From Lichina pygmaea (Eukaryota > Ascomycota > Lichinomycetes > Lichinales > Lichinaceae): 64,000 nucleotides of DNA. Position numbers and translations under genes: made by a program. Positions within the stretch are counted from its first letter, which is position 1. Each line of letters starts with the position of its first letter. Positions 23,150 through 34,484 of the stretch are shown here, piece by piece. The stretch spans positions 3,410,001 to 3,474,000 of the forward strand of contig OY730171.1 in NCBI GenBank assembly GCA_963422465.1, in the 5' to 3' direction. A model generated the notes under the pieces. The model was not told the origin of the DNA and searched no databases. It saw only the letters and a list, made by a program, of their open reading frames with translations.

Positions 23150-24372
23150 CTAGGGATCGCCGAATTTCCTACAGAGATAGATGTATAAGAACAGTGGTGG
23201 GAGCGCGCTCAGGGGAAGAGAAGGGAAAGATTGATAGACGTACCACCCTCTTTCTGCGCCGCCGCTCAGGAAACTGCAGTCCCCGTTCTTGACGCACGTC
23301 CAGCCGCCCTGGACGCCCTTTCCCTGCCTCCAGTCGATTTTCGCAGGGAGGAGAGTGTTGGCAGAACGCGGCTCGACCCCAGCATCGCTCTCGTCCTCCT
23401 CCTTACGGGTACCCCCATTACCACTCTTGTGCGTGTCAGGAACGAGTTCTTCAACGTCCCCGCCGACCACAGCCACGCGCTTGTGCGCACCATCTCCGCT
23501 CCTGCGCACAAAGACGGACAGCCCCGCCGTGAAGGGCAAGAAATCCTGCTTCTCTGCATCGATCGGCATGTGGCCCGTCAGAACCCTCCCGATGGCGATC
23601 AATGTCGCCGCGTGGGTGCATATCAGCGCGCTTCGAGGACCGGAAGGGTCCGCGTCGAGGTCCGCGATCACGCGTGAGAGAACGTAAGCTACGCGCTCGT
23701 GTAGCTCGTCGATGGTCTCTCCTACGCTTGGCGGATGCAGAACGGGTGTGTACGTTGGCGAGTAGAACGGGAAGAGCGAGCGTAGCACTGCTGGAGACGC
23801 CGGCGAGGGATGCTGGAACTGGGCTTGGCCGAACCATTCACTGTCGTGTTTCACACGTAGATGTCAGCTCCGCCACTCAGGAGCCCGATCCGTTGAAAGA
23901 AGGCAGAGGATCCACCAGTCGACTCACCCAAAGCCATTCTCCCCTCGAACTTCGCCCGCCCACCTGCCCCTCCATTCTGAACCGCCTTCCAACCGCCTCT
24001 CCTCTCCATTGTTCTTCAGTGCTCTCACTTTGCGTACAGCCGGCTCCAGCGTCTGCAGGCACCTGGTGTACGGACTCGAGTAGGCTCGATCGATTGGCGG
24101 ATCGAGTGTCAAGAGATGCTCGCTCAGCTGTCGGGCTTGATCCACGCCATAGCTGACGAGGGGAGCGTCGGCGGCGATCCCCGTTGGTGATGGCACGCTA
24201 GATGTGTAGGTTCCGGTCTGAGGGTCCAGTACCCATGTTGCTCGAAACTAGATGTTGGGGACATGGATGTTTAAGGACAGTGTATCGAGGGTCTGGCAGA
24301 TACAAGTAGACGGGCTTAAAAGGTTCTGGCACTTACCCCGTGTCGGGTTAGGTAGATATATTCCAGCACCAT
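23150..24372 (-). CDS. Histidine-phosphatase (phosphoglycerate-mutase fold) protein
   Basis: Complement join 24372-24337, 24247-23928, 23840-23244 and 23168-23150, 323 aa; introns of 89, 87 and 75 bp. The first exon ends in the signature LTRHG (catalytic His at residue 11). Next come SPTGIAADAPLVSYGVDQARQL and AYSSPYTRCLQTLEPAV (the second conserved Arg region), and CTHAATLIAIGRVL carries the second catalytic His. The C-terminal WTCVKNGDCSFLSGGAERGW is typical of the fungal group related to the tau-55 subunit of transcription factor TFIIIC. It may therefore be a phosphatase or a TFIIIC-linked protein; sequence alone does not decide. The last intron is a multiple of three with no stop, so retention would merely extend the protein in frame. 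Confidence 0.85.
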
Positions 24373-25785
24373 GTTGGATGACGTGCTCGTAGTGGAAGAT
24401 CCTTGATGCTTCTATTTGGAGGGACCAGGTATGCTTTTCCTACTTACGATGTAGGACTACTCGACAGGGCAAGTTACTTCGTAAGCCAGAGACGGACGAT
24501 GCTACTTTGAAGCTTGTGGGGACTTTTTGGCTATGACATGGACAGCCTGGTAAAAGAAGCCAAGAATTTCCCCTGACAGGTTTCCATCTCGCCTCACCAT
24601 GATCTATAATGCTGGCCGACGTGGTATGGACGATGTATCCAAGCTGACACGAAGTTATAGCTTGATCACCCATTTCTCCAGATCGCAGAAGCGGATATTC
24701 AATCGAGGGCGGATGACGCCAGTCTTGTTCAAGCTGAATAGACATCAAGTCAGCATCACAATACACTGGAAGAATGACAGCGTGTATATACCGGCAGTTG
24801 ACCTGGATGACGATCTTGCTGTTCCGATGGTCGTCGACTTCCTCGAATTCACCAACAGAGCCTGTTTGGATGGCATTAGCATCGTGCTGTTACGAAGAAC
24901 TGTGTCGCGAGCGTCATAGTCGACAACTCGGAGCATATTCTAGATATCTTCGCAGAAGACAAGTTTGATATATCGGGTGCTTAAAAGTCAAGGATCGTGG
25001 GAGATCGAGCGAGCATGAGACGATTGACTAGTTATACAACCCGAAGGAGGATTCCAATATACTTCAGAACGAAGGGCCACACAAGAGAGTTGACTGCCCA
25101 CCGTGCTTCTGCATGACACTCAAGGGCTTGAAAATGTCCTTTGAACTGGGCGGGATTATGACCTGTCTCTTGCCAGCCTCTTCGGCGCTGTTGATGCCCT
25201 TGAGACCGTCATTGAGCGCGCTTGTTCAAACCATCTCGCAGGCAAGTGTGTTGATGAGGACGACAGCAACAAGAGCTGATCAAGACTTAAGATTTTCAAG
25301 CCCATGGGAATGAGGTATCCGCATTGCGACCAGTAATTGACAGCTTCGGAGCTCTTGGACCAGGACACCGCCCTCCCGTCTTTTCAGGTTCTTCAGCCCA
25401 ATTCATCATCTCTTGCGGCGGAGTTGGGAGTCGGGATCCGTCCTCCATTTGTCAAAGTGAGAAATATGAACAGCTGTAGGAGCACACTCAATGCTCAGCT
25501 ACAGTACCGTATACGCTCTTGGTGTGGATGGATGGTCTTCCAAGTCGGCAGTTTTAGTGTTGACGTTTGTCGTTTCGAGCTTCGCGCTCGTATATGAAGC
25601 TCTACCGGTACCGTACCGTACAGTACCGTAATCAGCACGTGACCGACGATAAGATCGGTGAGGTCATCGTCCCGTCGCAAAGATGGACGGCGTTGCCACC
25701 TGGGTCCATCAGCGACTGCATCTCCTCAACGAGGATCCATCACAATATCTACGTCGCCGAACAGCAATAGACACATATAGGCGGC
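24373..25785. other. Spacer with a degenerate coding remnant
   Basis: No intact gene. On the plus strand, 25097-25281 reads as [15 protein letters not shown], a TGA, then [27 protein letters not shown], which looks like old coding sequence interrupted by one stop. Another open stretch follows near 25335-25460. I cannot assign either to a family. A GTAC-rich patch lies at about 25598-25632. Confidence 0.4.
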
Positions 25786-26687
25786 ATGTCAGCTGAAGCA
25801 TGTTGCACCTGCGCAAGCCTCTTGTCCTCCAGCTTAGTGCCGTTCGACGAGAAGCACCCCGGGCCTCGTCCGACGGCGCAGAGACATCTGGAATGTTGCG
25901 GGCGCGTGATCTGCGAGGGTTGCACACGAAAAAACCCTCGCTTTGAAACATACTGTACGCTTCCGTGCCGTCTTAAACAGAGCGCTACGTATCCTGACAT
26001 CGGCGCTCCAAAGGCCCGTTTTGCCAGCTCTCCAGCGCGCCGTCCATCCTCCCGCAATCGATTCGCGAACCTCCAAGCTACTCCCCGCCCTCGTCACCAC
26101 TGCGCAGCGAAGATGCCGATCTCCCACCGCCGTACTCACTGTCCACGATATCACAGCATCAGTCGTCCGACTCGAAAGCCAAGGACGTTGTCCACTTTGT
26201 CAACCACACCAGCGAGACGCTACCATCAATCGCTCTGCGCTACCGCGTTCCTGTTCAGGCCCTTCGTCGCGCGAATCATCTCTACGCGGATCATCTGCTA
26301 GCTGCGCGACGCACACTCGTCATCCCAGGTGACTACTACAAAGCCGGTGTAAGTCTGAGCCCGAGACCCGTCGAGGGTGAGGAGGAGGAGTTGCGCAAGG
26401 CCAAGGTTAGACGGTGGATGGTTGCTTGTAAAGCTGCCGAGTAAGTCACAGACCATCTGGCTTTCTCTCCGGATTGTATCAAGATATCTGCTCTATTTGA
26501 CAGGATTGAGACTCACCTCTGATACAGGTACGACGTCGCTCTCATCTATCTCAAGCAGAACGATTACAATCTCGATCGAGCCGTCGAGGCGTACAAAGCG
26601 GACGAGGCTTGGGAGAAGACCCATCCCCTGCCATCGGGGTCGAGAGGCGCACGTCCTGCAAGGCTGGAACGAGCAGGCTTCCGATGA
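25786..26687 (+). CDS. Intracellular LysM protein with N-terminal zinc-binding and C-terminal UBA-like segments
   Basis: Join 25786-25954, 26014-26440 and 26528-26687, 251 aa; introns of 59 and 87 bp. The N-terminus has paired cysteines arranged like a zinc ribbon or RING-like fold (CCTCASLL ... LECCGRVICEGCTRKNPRFETYCPFCQ). After a Pro-rich linker (REPPSYSPPSSP ... LPPPYS) comes one LysM domain (VVHFVNHTSETLPSIALRYRVPVQALRRANHLYADHLLAARRTLVIPG). The C-terminus (EYDVALIYLKQNDYNLDRAVEAYKADEAWEKTHPL) resembles a UBA/CUE-type three-helix module. There is no signal peptide, so unlike secreted LysM effectors that bind chitin this protein probably stays inside the cell. The architecture is recurrent in Pezizomycotina; the function is unknown. 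Confidence 0.85.
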
Positions 26688-27165
26688 CCCGCTCGACATC
26701 CCAGCAGAAGTGACCGTATGATCATGGCCTCGATAGCAAATAAGCACAGCTCTACAAGCAGTCCCACCATTCCCGCACGGTCAGATACTGTACCCTTCTC
26801 AGCTCTCACGCATGATCGTACGTACGGTACATGCCAGCCAGCAGTTCCCAGCTACGGAAGCACGATTACGAGGGGGGGGGGGGCAGCCTCTCACTCTGAA
26901 ATCCGTACAGGTAGGGGACAACGGCAACGACGTCAGCTCTCAAGACCATCAAAAGAAAAGCATCTAATGAGCAACGGCAAATGTGTTGTATCAGACATCC
27001 AGAAGTATTGTTTCCTACCCGGCTTGGCCGGATAGTTTCAGATGGGCATCAACCTTGGGGAGGCACCCTGTGAAGCTATATATATATATATATATATATA
27101 CAGGGTGGGAGAGACAGAGGGAGGGAGAGAGAGATTCATTGCAAGTGGGATAAACCGTGATAGTA
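26688..27165. other. Intergenic with G tract and TA microsatellite
   Basis: No gene. It contains a G run near 26872-26883, a GTAC patch at 26818-26830 and a (TA)n microsatellite at about 27077-27100 followed by a purine-rich GAGA stretch. Confidence 0.55.
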
Positions 27166-27178
27166 TGACAACTACCCT
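27166..27178 (+). repeat. Left target-site duplication (13 bp)
   Basis: TGACAACTACCCT, identical to 27446-27458. The bases on either side differ between the two copies, so the match is exactly 13 bp. Confidence 0.8.
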
Positions 27179-27445
27179 GAACTTCTACAGAAGTTTCTAT
27201 ACTGGTTTATGTCTTTGAAAAGACTAAACCAGTTTAATCTGGCTTTCAAACTCCACTATTCACACTCTAATATCTAGAAGTTTCCTTTCTACCAGACACT
27301 ACAAGATTTCCTTTTGCTACATTCCCTAGTCACTCCCAGTCTTCAGTTTTTATTCCTTTAAAGGTTTTCTGAAGAGACTCACTCTTAGCTAGAAGATCTG
27401 CATGGCTGAAAAGCTACTATCAGTGTAAGAATCAAAAAAAAAATT
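27179..27445 (+). mobile_element. Retroposed insert of about 267 bp (SINE-like or processed fragment)
   Basis: An AT-rich insert bounded by perfect 13-bp direct repeats and ending in an A10 run (27434-27443) just before the right copy. A long target duplication plus 3' A tail is the signature of target-primed reverse transcription, as for SINEs, truncated LINEs and processed transcripts. I see no tRNA-like A/B boxes at the 5' end and no coding frame, so the source RNA is unknown. The transcript polarity was plus. Confidence 0.7.
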
Positions 27446-27458
27446 TGACAACTACCCT
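27446..27458 (+). repeat. Right target-site duplication (13 bp)
   Basis: Second copy of TGACAACTACCCT, directly after the A-rich tail of the insert. Confidence 0.8.
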
Positions 27459-28206
27459 CCTACCACGATCAACACTTGCTTGACAGTCAACACTCGAAAA
27501 TAATACTCGTTTGTTGATTTACAGCGCCGAAGACCGTCCTCGTTCGTGATACACAGTACTCAACCCAGTCATGACGAAAAGCCACGGTTGATGATCAAGA
27601 TGCAACGAACCCCTCTTTCATATACGTAAAACTCTCTGAGCAGTAGTTGGGGCTTCTAGGAACTGTACCCACCAATGAAGTACCCACCACGGGCTGCAAG
27701 CGCTAGATATTCCCTTGCATTCATTACCCGTCGTGGCGAGGGCTACGTATTTGTTGACGGAATTTGAAATCTGTATGGCAGTCTGGGTAGTGATCCGTGT
27801 GGTGACCTGTCCAATCGATTCATCCGATCAATCTGTCCATCAACGTGTCCAGCATTCTGTCCATCAACCTGCCCGGCAGTCCACCCATCAGCATAGACAC
27901 TGACTTGCTCCTCGACTTGTCCTTCAGCGTTCAATTTCCACCAAGATACGCATCGTTCGCCCTACCAGCGTGCCCATAGCCTGGCCATCAATTTGCTCAT
28001 TGACTTATCCACACTTGGTCCACCATCACATCCCGTAATCATGTCACAGCTCCGTCACGAGCTCCACCAGTAAAAGATGAACGATGATCGTCAGTAAGAA
28101 TGACGTGAGCACGTCCTTGACCACACCTGTTAGAAAGAAGGAGAAAAAGCAGGAAAGAAAGAAAGACATGGCAATGCGAGATGGATGATTGGTCCCGGCC
28201 CTCCCG
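27459..28206. other. Intergenic with short CATC/GTCC-type repeats
   Basis: No gene. Around 27800-27990 there are imperfect repeats built on CCATCAA/TGTCC words (ATCTGTCCATCAACGTGTCC-like units), a minor degenerate minisatellite. The minus-strand choline kinase gene ends at 28207, so its 3' untranslated region falls in the right part. Confidence 0.45.
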
Positions 28207-28495
28207 TCAGTAGTTGACAAACTTGACCTTCTCGAGCATATCAGCAGATAGAATCTGCTTGGGGACGATGCCGAGGCGGATGGCGTCGGCCCAGAAGAAC
28301 ATGGCTCGGTCGTGGGCGTAGCCGAGGTAGTCGAACCCGCCTATTCCTCCTGCGTCATGTTCGACTTCGTGCTCGCCATCGCTGGCGTCCTCGTGCTCGT
28401 GTTTGTCGGGATCTTCAGAAGGGGATGCCTCCTCGGCGGTGCTTGCCTTGGACCGAACACTCTCGTCTTCTGTGGGATGACTGTCGAGAGCACCG

Positions 28496-28539
<44 letters not shown>

Positions 28540-30811
28540 GGCAGTGTCCTTTTCGACACGCAGCTCGGGAATATCGGCTTGCAAGATCCCCCACGCGACC
28601 CACTGCGCCGAGTTAGCGACGCGCCAGAGCCGCGTCTCGGACATGAGACGGTCGACTTCGTCGTCGACGGCTTTGCTCCGCCGCGCTTCTTCCTCGGCAA
28701 GCTGCCCCGGCGGTGTCCGGCTGTCGAGCATGAAGGTCGAAACGAACGAGCTCGATCGAGCAGGCGTCTGCGGCACGGACGAGCCTGCACCAGAGATCTG
28801 TTGCCGCGGCGTCTCCACCGGCGCGTGCTCGACGTAGGACTGAATGAAGCGGCGTTGGTCCTCGGGCGAGGGATACTTGCCGACCCTGATGACATGCGGC
28901 ATGGCAGCGTCGCGGTAGTCGTAGCACCATTCCGTCTGTCGGCGATCAGATACAACGCATCGAGTGGCGTCCGGGGGTACGTATATGTGCACTCACGAAG
29001 TGGTTCGCAAACTCAGTCCCACGCGTGTTCGCAGCGGCGTACTCAAAGTCGATGACCACCAGGCGCTTATGCTGGTTTGCCGGCAGCAGCAGAGGAGACT
29101 CGCCAGACGGCTGGAGTTGAAGGATGTTCCCATATTGAGTCTAGTCGGCAAGGTCGAGAGTTAAGCGGCGCGGTGCGTCCAGCAAAGCGCGGGGTGCTCA
29201 CGTCGTTATGAGCAAAGACCAGGCGCTTCTGGATCTGCTCGATCCCTCCATAGTGTCGGATCAACCAGCTTCGGGCCATGTCGACGGCCATGCGGAACAG
29301 CGACCACTCGACGCCGCAGATGAAGCCACGAGACCGCCATGCAGCGCTGGCGCCGCGCTTGCCGCCGGACGTGGCCTCGGCCCCGAGGACCTGACGGTCA
29401 GCCCACGAGACCACCTCCTCGGCCCGGTTGACCCATTTGTCCCAGTTGTTCCAGACGGCCGGTCCGGCGTCTCGCTCGCCCTTCAAGACCGCTATGCCGT
29501 CGTGCAGCTCGCGCATGCGCTTGGCGATCTGCCGCGACGTACTCGGATCGCGGATATCGTCCGGAGCCAGGGTCCGGGCTTCGAAATACTGCTCGAACCG
29601 ACCGTTCGCAAAGGTGCCGAGCACGCGCGGGCCGATGCTCTGTTTGGCTAGCCGCTTCAGGATGCGCAGCTCGTGCTCGCGGTCGATGAGGTATTCCGCC
29701 TGCGGCCCGTAGATCCGGAGTAGAAGTTTGCTTCTCGAGTCAGGTCAACGGTGGCGACGACCAAATCAGCATCTCCCAGAGAAGGACGGACTTACGGCGG
29801 AGGCTTCCTGGGCGTGCCATTGGCGGCCATGGGCTCGTCCTTGGGGGTCTCTGACGGTAGCGTCGACGGCGGATGCACGACGTACACGGCGTTGGTCAAC
29901 GCTCCGCTGAGCCGTTCCACCACGATGCTGCCGCCCGAGTCCAAAGGGACTCTCCTCCAGCCTCGGATGCCCAGGGTGTGGGCCAGGCGTAGAACATCTT
30001 CCCTGAAATCGCGCGATTCCTTGGTGTCGTTCCCTGGCTCGGTCGCACCTTCATCGTTCTCGTCGGCCGCACCCGGAGTCACCATGAACTGGCCAAGGGT
30101 CCTTGCGTTATCGAGAACGATGTGGCACTCCGGTACCGAGACCTGGCCAAAGTAGTCTGTGTCCGAAGAACTCGCGCACTGGAACTTTGGCGTTCTGGCG
30201 GAACGGCGCGTCGACCTCTCGGAAGCCCTTCGACCTGGCTTTGGTCTTGCGACGTCTCGCGATCCGTCCTTCGTCAAGCCTGAGGAGTCGGCCAGGATCC
30301 GTTCCAACCGATCGAGTGCGACGGAGCCTCCGGAGCTATCGGACTCGTCCTCGGGCGAATCGCCGCGCAGTCGCCCGGCAGCAGCCTCATCAGGGTTTTC
30401 TCGGTCCCGATGACGACGACGATGATGAAGATGAACGCCTTTACGCGTCAGACCCATACGGACAGTCGCCTTTCGAGCCGCGCGCCTCTTCCTCTCATCA
30501 TGAAGCCATCCCGCCAACCGGGTGATCAGACCGTGATGACGAGCATCGTCGTGTCTGCGCTCCTGAAAACCGCTTTTGGAAGCGGTTCCTCCTGGTGGCC
30601 TCTCTCTCACCTGGAAAGCTTCGTTAGCCACACCTGCCCCACCACGATGGTGATGATGTGCCAGGGCGCCATGGTAGGAGCGAGACCTGGCTTCAGGATG
30701 GCGGCGTTGACGGTGATGCAATGGGTACTCATGTTGGTCTCCCGCAAGAGAAGGAGCGGTAGATGGACCATCACAACTGTCCTCACTGGTATACGTAACA
30801 CGTCGCTGCAT
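28207..30811 (-). CDS. Choline kinase
   Basis: Complement join 30811-29796, 29730-29202, 29140-28997 and 28935-28207, 805 aa; introns of 65, 61 and 61 bp. It phosphorylates choline (possibly also ethanolamine) with ATP, the first step of the Kennedy pathway to phosphatidylcholine. The N-terminal 240 residues are basic, His/Arg-rich and disordered. VERLSGALTNAVYVV and KLLLRIYGPQAEYLIDREHELRIL begin the kinase fold. The phosphotransferase motif FAHNDTQYGNIL (about 511-522) and the choline-kinase motif VVIDFEYAAANTRGTEFANHF (about 543-563) are complete. WCYDY follows as expected. Near residues 694-708 an uninterrupted Gly run, encoded by a GCC/GGC microsatellite, interrupts the C-terminal helical region. 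The ORF continues upstream of the ATG without another start codon, so 30811 is the best start. Confidence 0.92.
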
Positions 30812-32490
30812 GATGGTGCCGACTGGGAAGGACAAAGCTGTGTTCTAGACCACCAGATGGCCAGACGGACAGATGGTCAGAACGTCTAGCCAAAAGCAGT
30901 CTCCATATATTGTGGGGCCAAGCGGCTGTCAAACACAAATCAGATTCTACAGTAGCAAACAAGCGACATTTCACTTTTCGACGGCTTTTCACAGGGCATC
31001 GAGAAATGGAGGTCGTGGTACGCTTCGTACTTACGTAGATTTCGGAATTATTAGGCACCTTGACATCCAAGTACGGATACTACCAGGGGCTGTCACGTGT
31101 GGCGTCCCTACCTTCCAATCAGATGAACTTTGCTCCCATGACGATATAGATACGTAAGTCTTATGTGCCTTCCTATACTTTCGCACTCCAGGTACGTACC
31201 TGCGAAAGTACTCCTTGAGGAACACGGAGTACTTCTTTACCTCCCTGCCGTACGTATGTACTCAAGGCGCCTCCGTAATGTACCTTGGTGATTCAGTACT
31301 GCTGCTAAGGTAAGCGACCTCACACCAGCCACTGAGCAAGCCACGCACGCGATGCAAGCTCGGCCAATGTTATGAGTACTTCCAGGATGCAACGTTATGT
31401 TACATACAGAAAGTACTATGTACGTATTCGTACCTGGGTCTCCTCTGCGATACTGGCAGTAACGTACGTACGTACGTACTGTAGTCGCACTACTACTGAC
31501 TGTACGTAGCTATCCGAAGCTGATCTTGTACCCTCCTAGAGTACGGAACGTACGGAGTACATACGTACTTCCGTACTGAAGCAGTGACTACTTTTCAAGT
31601 CATGTTTTTTCTAGAGTTACCGACGTCAACGTCCGGAATCTGACAAAAATACTCACCAGCTCTATGTACTTATCGGTCTAGCACTCTCGACCTTGTACCC
31701 TCGCACCGGACCGTAGGAGTACTCGTACGCGGCCGTTGGCAGACTTGTGTTGTTCCACAGTATTTTTGTTGCCTCACTGTCATTAGTGATTGACAGCAAA
31801 AGTTGTAGTAATTAGCTAAAGTCTAGCAGTGGCCGGTCCAGCAGACCGCTGAGGCACGTGAAGCCTGCACAGAGAGATTGAGATAAGAGCCAATACTTAT
31901 GATAGCCAGGTATCTTTGACGAAAGTCCGTGTGGAGGCTACCGGTCGCGCAAGGAAAGGTCCTGACATTTCTGTCGGGTTGTTGCCAGAACCTCTCCGGA
32001 AGCTCTGCGTGACGTACTCGACTTGACGTCGAGGGCTTTTGCGTATGGCTTGCCCGTGCTTGCTGGACTCTTGCACCGAACAGCTCGATTGGCTTGCATG
32101 TTCTGAGCGTCAAGGACGGAAGTTGATCTGATGGAATCCGAGCACTTTTGTACGGCGCGGGTTTTAGATCAAGGCTACATGCAACGTCGATGGATGGACC
32201 TGACTGGAAAAGCACAGGATGCCAAAAATCAGAACGCGAAACTCCGTCTATCGTATCCTCGTCGGGGAAAAGGCGCTCTCTCGAAAAACAAAAGGACAGG
32301 ACGCAGGAAATTATGTACAATATTGCGCAACTCATCCGCCGACGGCATCGACCGTTGCGACAGCTTGCTCCCCCTGGTGCCACGATGCACACGACACAGG
32401 CGCACGGCCGTTGAACAGGGCAAGCCCGAGCAGTTGCTCGGCAGGACATTGAATCGCGTAGAGCGTTCGAAAAGAAAAAAAAAAAAAAAG
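30812..32490. other. Intergenic; strongest GTAC-rich region of the window
   Basis: About 1.7 kb without a supportable gene. From about 31020 to 31740 GTAC, TACGTA and CGTACG words recur densely, including the tandem at 31462-31480. A 208-codon minus-strand ORF (32449-31823) lacks any domain and overlaps this region; I do not call it. An A-rich run (32471-32489, plus strand) abuts the stop codon of the next gene. Confidence 0.5.
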
Positions 32491-34484
32491 CTAGCCGATA
32501 TCTGCCCAGCGAACAACCTCCAGGGCCGTCATCACCAGAATCAGTGTCGAAGGCAGGATCCTATATCGAACGTTGTCAGCTCTGTCATCCTGGACGGGGT
32601 TGAGAGGGACGTGGACGGGTGATCTTCCGTACCATACGACATAGCTCTGGAACAGCAACTTGGCCATGACCGTCTCGTAGACTTCGTTGATCTGGCAGAT
32701 CTGCGCCAGCTGCAACGCGCTCGGTGCTCCCGTGAGCAGGAAGCAGACGACGACGAAGATGGGGTCGTCGAGGATGCTGACGGGGACGTATTTGGCGGCC
32801 AGGGCCAGCAGAGGCGCCATGATCAGACTCGGCAACACCATCCGGCCCACGACCGACGCGATCAGCAGTTTGCGGTTCGTCTTCTCGTCTTCCATCTGGC
32901 CGGTCCTCGACGGGGTCGTGTTGCGTGCCAGGTTGGCGCCCAGAATGACCAGGATCAGGGGCACGGCGACGCCGCCGCTCTGCCGGATGGCCGAAGTCAC
33001 CGAGTTCTGCACAAAGGTGCCCGGTGTGAAGAAGGCTCGCTGCAGGGACGGGACGGACGCCACCACTATGGCCGCCACCATGGCCCAGAGGGGCGGGTTC
33101 ATGAACGACCAGAGACCAAAGACGAATCGCTGCAGCGCGGCGTTCATCCGCGTCAAGGTCCGTTGCACGGGCTTCGGGAGCCGTGCGTACACTCCTGCGG
33201 ACGCGCGAGAGAGTCGATCGGACAGCGCCGCAGAGGCCTTGCCGATCCGTGACTCGGCTCGTCGAATCGGCCTCTTCCAGCCGGTGCTCCCGTTCTGCTC
33301 CGACGTGCCCCGGGACTGGTGAGCGTGTCCAAAAGAGCTTTGGTCGCCGGTGGCCGGATGGTGGAGGATGGTGTTCCCGCCCATCGGCGTGGCTCCGATG
33401 CTGGGTTTCCGGGAAAGGACGCCGTTGCCGCCGCCGTCGTCGTGCACGGCCTTGCCGAGACCCGTACGCGAGGACTCTAAGGATGAGTCCTGGTTCGACA
33501 TCACCGGCGTCTGGCCACCCGAGTCGAAGGCGGACTCGGGCGGAGAGACGCTCTTCCGCGCAGACGGTCCGTCGGCTCCAACACCTTCCTCGGCCGCATC
33601 GTCGTCGTCGTCGCGGTAACGGTCCTCGGCAGAGCCTTCTTCGATGGCGCGCTCGTGCTGGCTCGGCGGCGCCAAGAGCACATGATAGCCCCAGCTCCAG
33701 CGCAGGAGCTGTCCCAGCTGCTGGAAGATGAGCAGATACAATATGCCTCGGGCTCCAACCTCGTCGTCATTGTCCCCAGGGATCTTATCCCAGTGGAGGC
33801 CGCTGATCGTCTTGGACAGCGAAAGGACCAACGATATCGGGAGCGAGTTGGAATTCCCAAAGACCTATCAGGACAGGGCGCCAGTCAACGACCGGGCGAG
33901 TCATCCGAGCGGTTCTACCTCACTTACAGACATGGCCACGACGAAGTTGCGCGGCCTCTTCTCCTTCAGACCGAAGGCATAGGTCAACGCGAGGGAGGCC
34001 AGATAGGACACGAGCGTCTGCACCACGAAGATGACGGGGATGACAGCCAACTCGGCCAGTTTCCGCGACGTCAACTGCGAAGCCAACTTGGTGAAGACTA
34101 TACCGGAAAGGTGGTTAGCCGATATTCCACCCGCTGTCAATCGGCCTCGTACCGACGGCGCTGGACGGGCTTGCGCATACTCAGGCATGGTGTGAAGAGG
34201 CACACGTTGAGGTTGGCCAAGAACTTCTGCGATTCGGAGTCGAACATGCCCTGACGAGCGACAATGTAGCCGGGCAGGCTCACGCAGACGACCTCCAAGA
34301 CGGCCTCGAAGACGAGCAAGACCAGATGTCCCACCGGCGTCTTCGCGACCGCAGGTTCCAGCAAGGGCGCCTCCATCGATTTGACAAGCAGAGCTTGGGT
34401 CGAGAAAGACGATCCCGACGACGACAGACTCATTTGGTGCGAGCTCCTCGCGGCGAACGAGATTGGGGAGTCGAAGAGCGACAT
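32491..34484 (-). CDS. Auxin-efflux-carrier (AEC) family membrane transporter
   Basis: Complement join 34484-34181, 34097-33928, 33864-32633 and 32560-32491, 591 aa; introns of 83, 63 and 72 bp. Membrane spans occur in two groups around a long hydrophilic loop rich in Ser, Asp and Gly (about residues 245-370), the usual AEC/PIN layout. Conserved segments include LANLNVCLFTPCLIFTKLASQL, AELAVIPVIFVVQTLVSYL, VFGNSNSLPISLV, WDKIPGDNDDEVGARGILYLLIFQQLGQLLRWSWGYHVLL and, at the C-terminus, ALQLAQICQINEVYETVMAKLLFQSYVVWILPSTLILVMTALEVV. Yeast Ecm3 is a family member. The substrate in fungi is not established. The start at 34484 is the first true ATG; an upstream extension of the frame begins with TTG. 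The last intron is in frame and stop-free. Confidence 0.9.

Noticed and set aside
31823-32449. 208-codon minus-strand ORF downstream of the transporter gene
   Set aside because: No recognisable domain, Cys/Arg/Ser-rich composition typical of chance frames, and it overlaps an intergenic region with GTAC patches.
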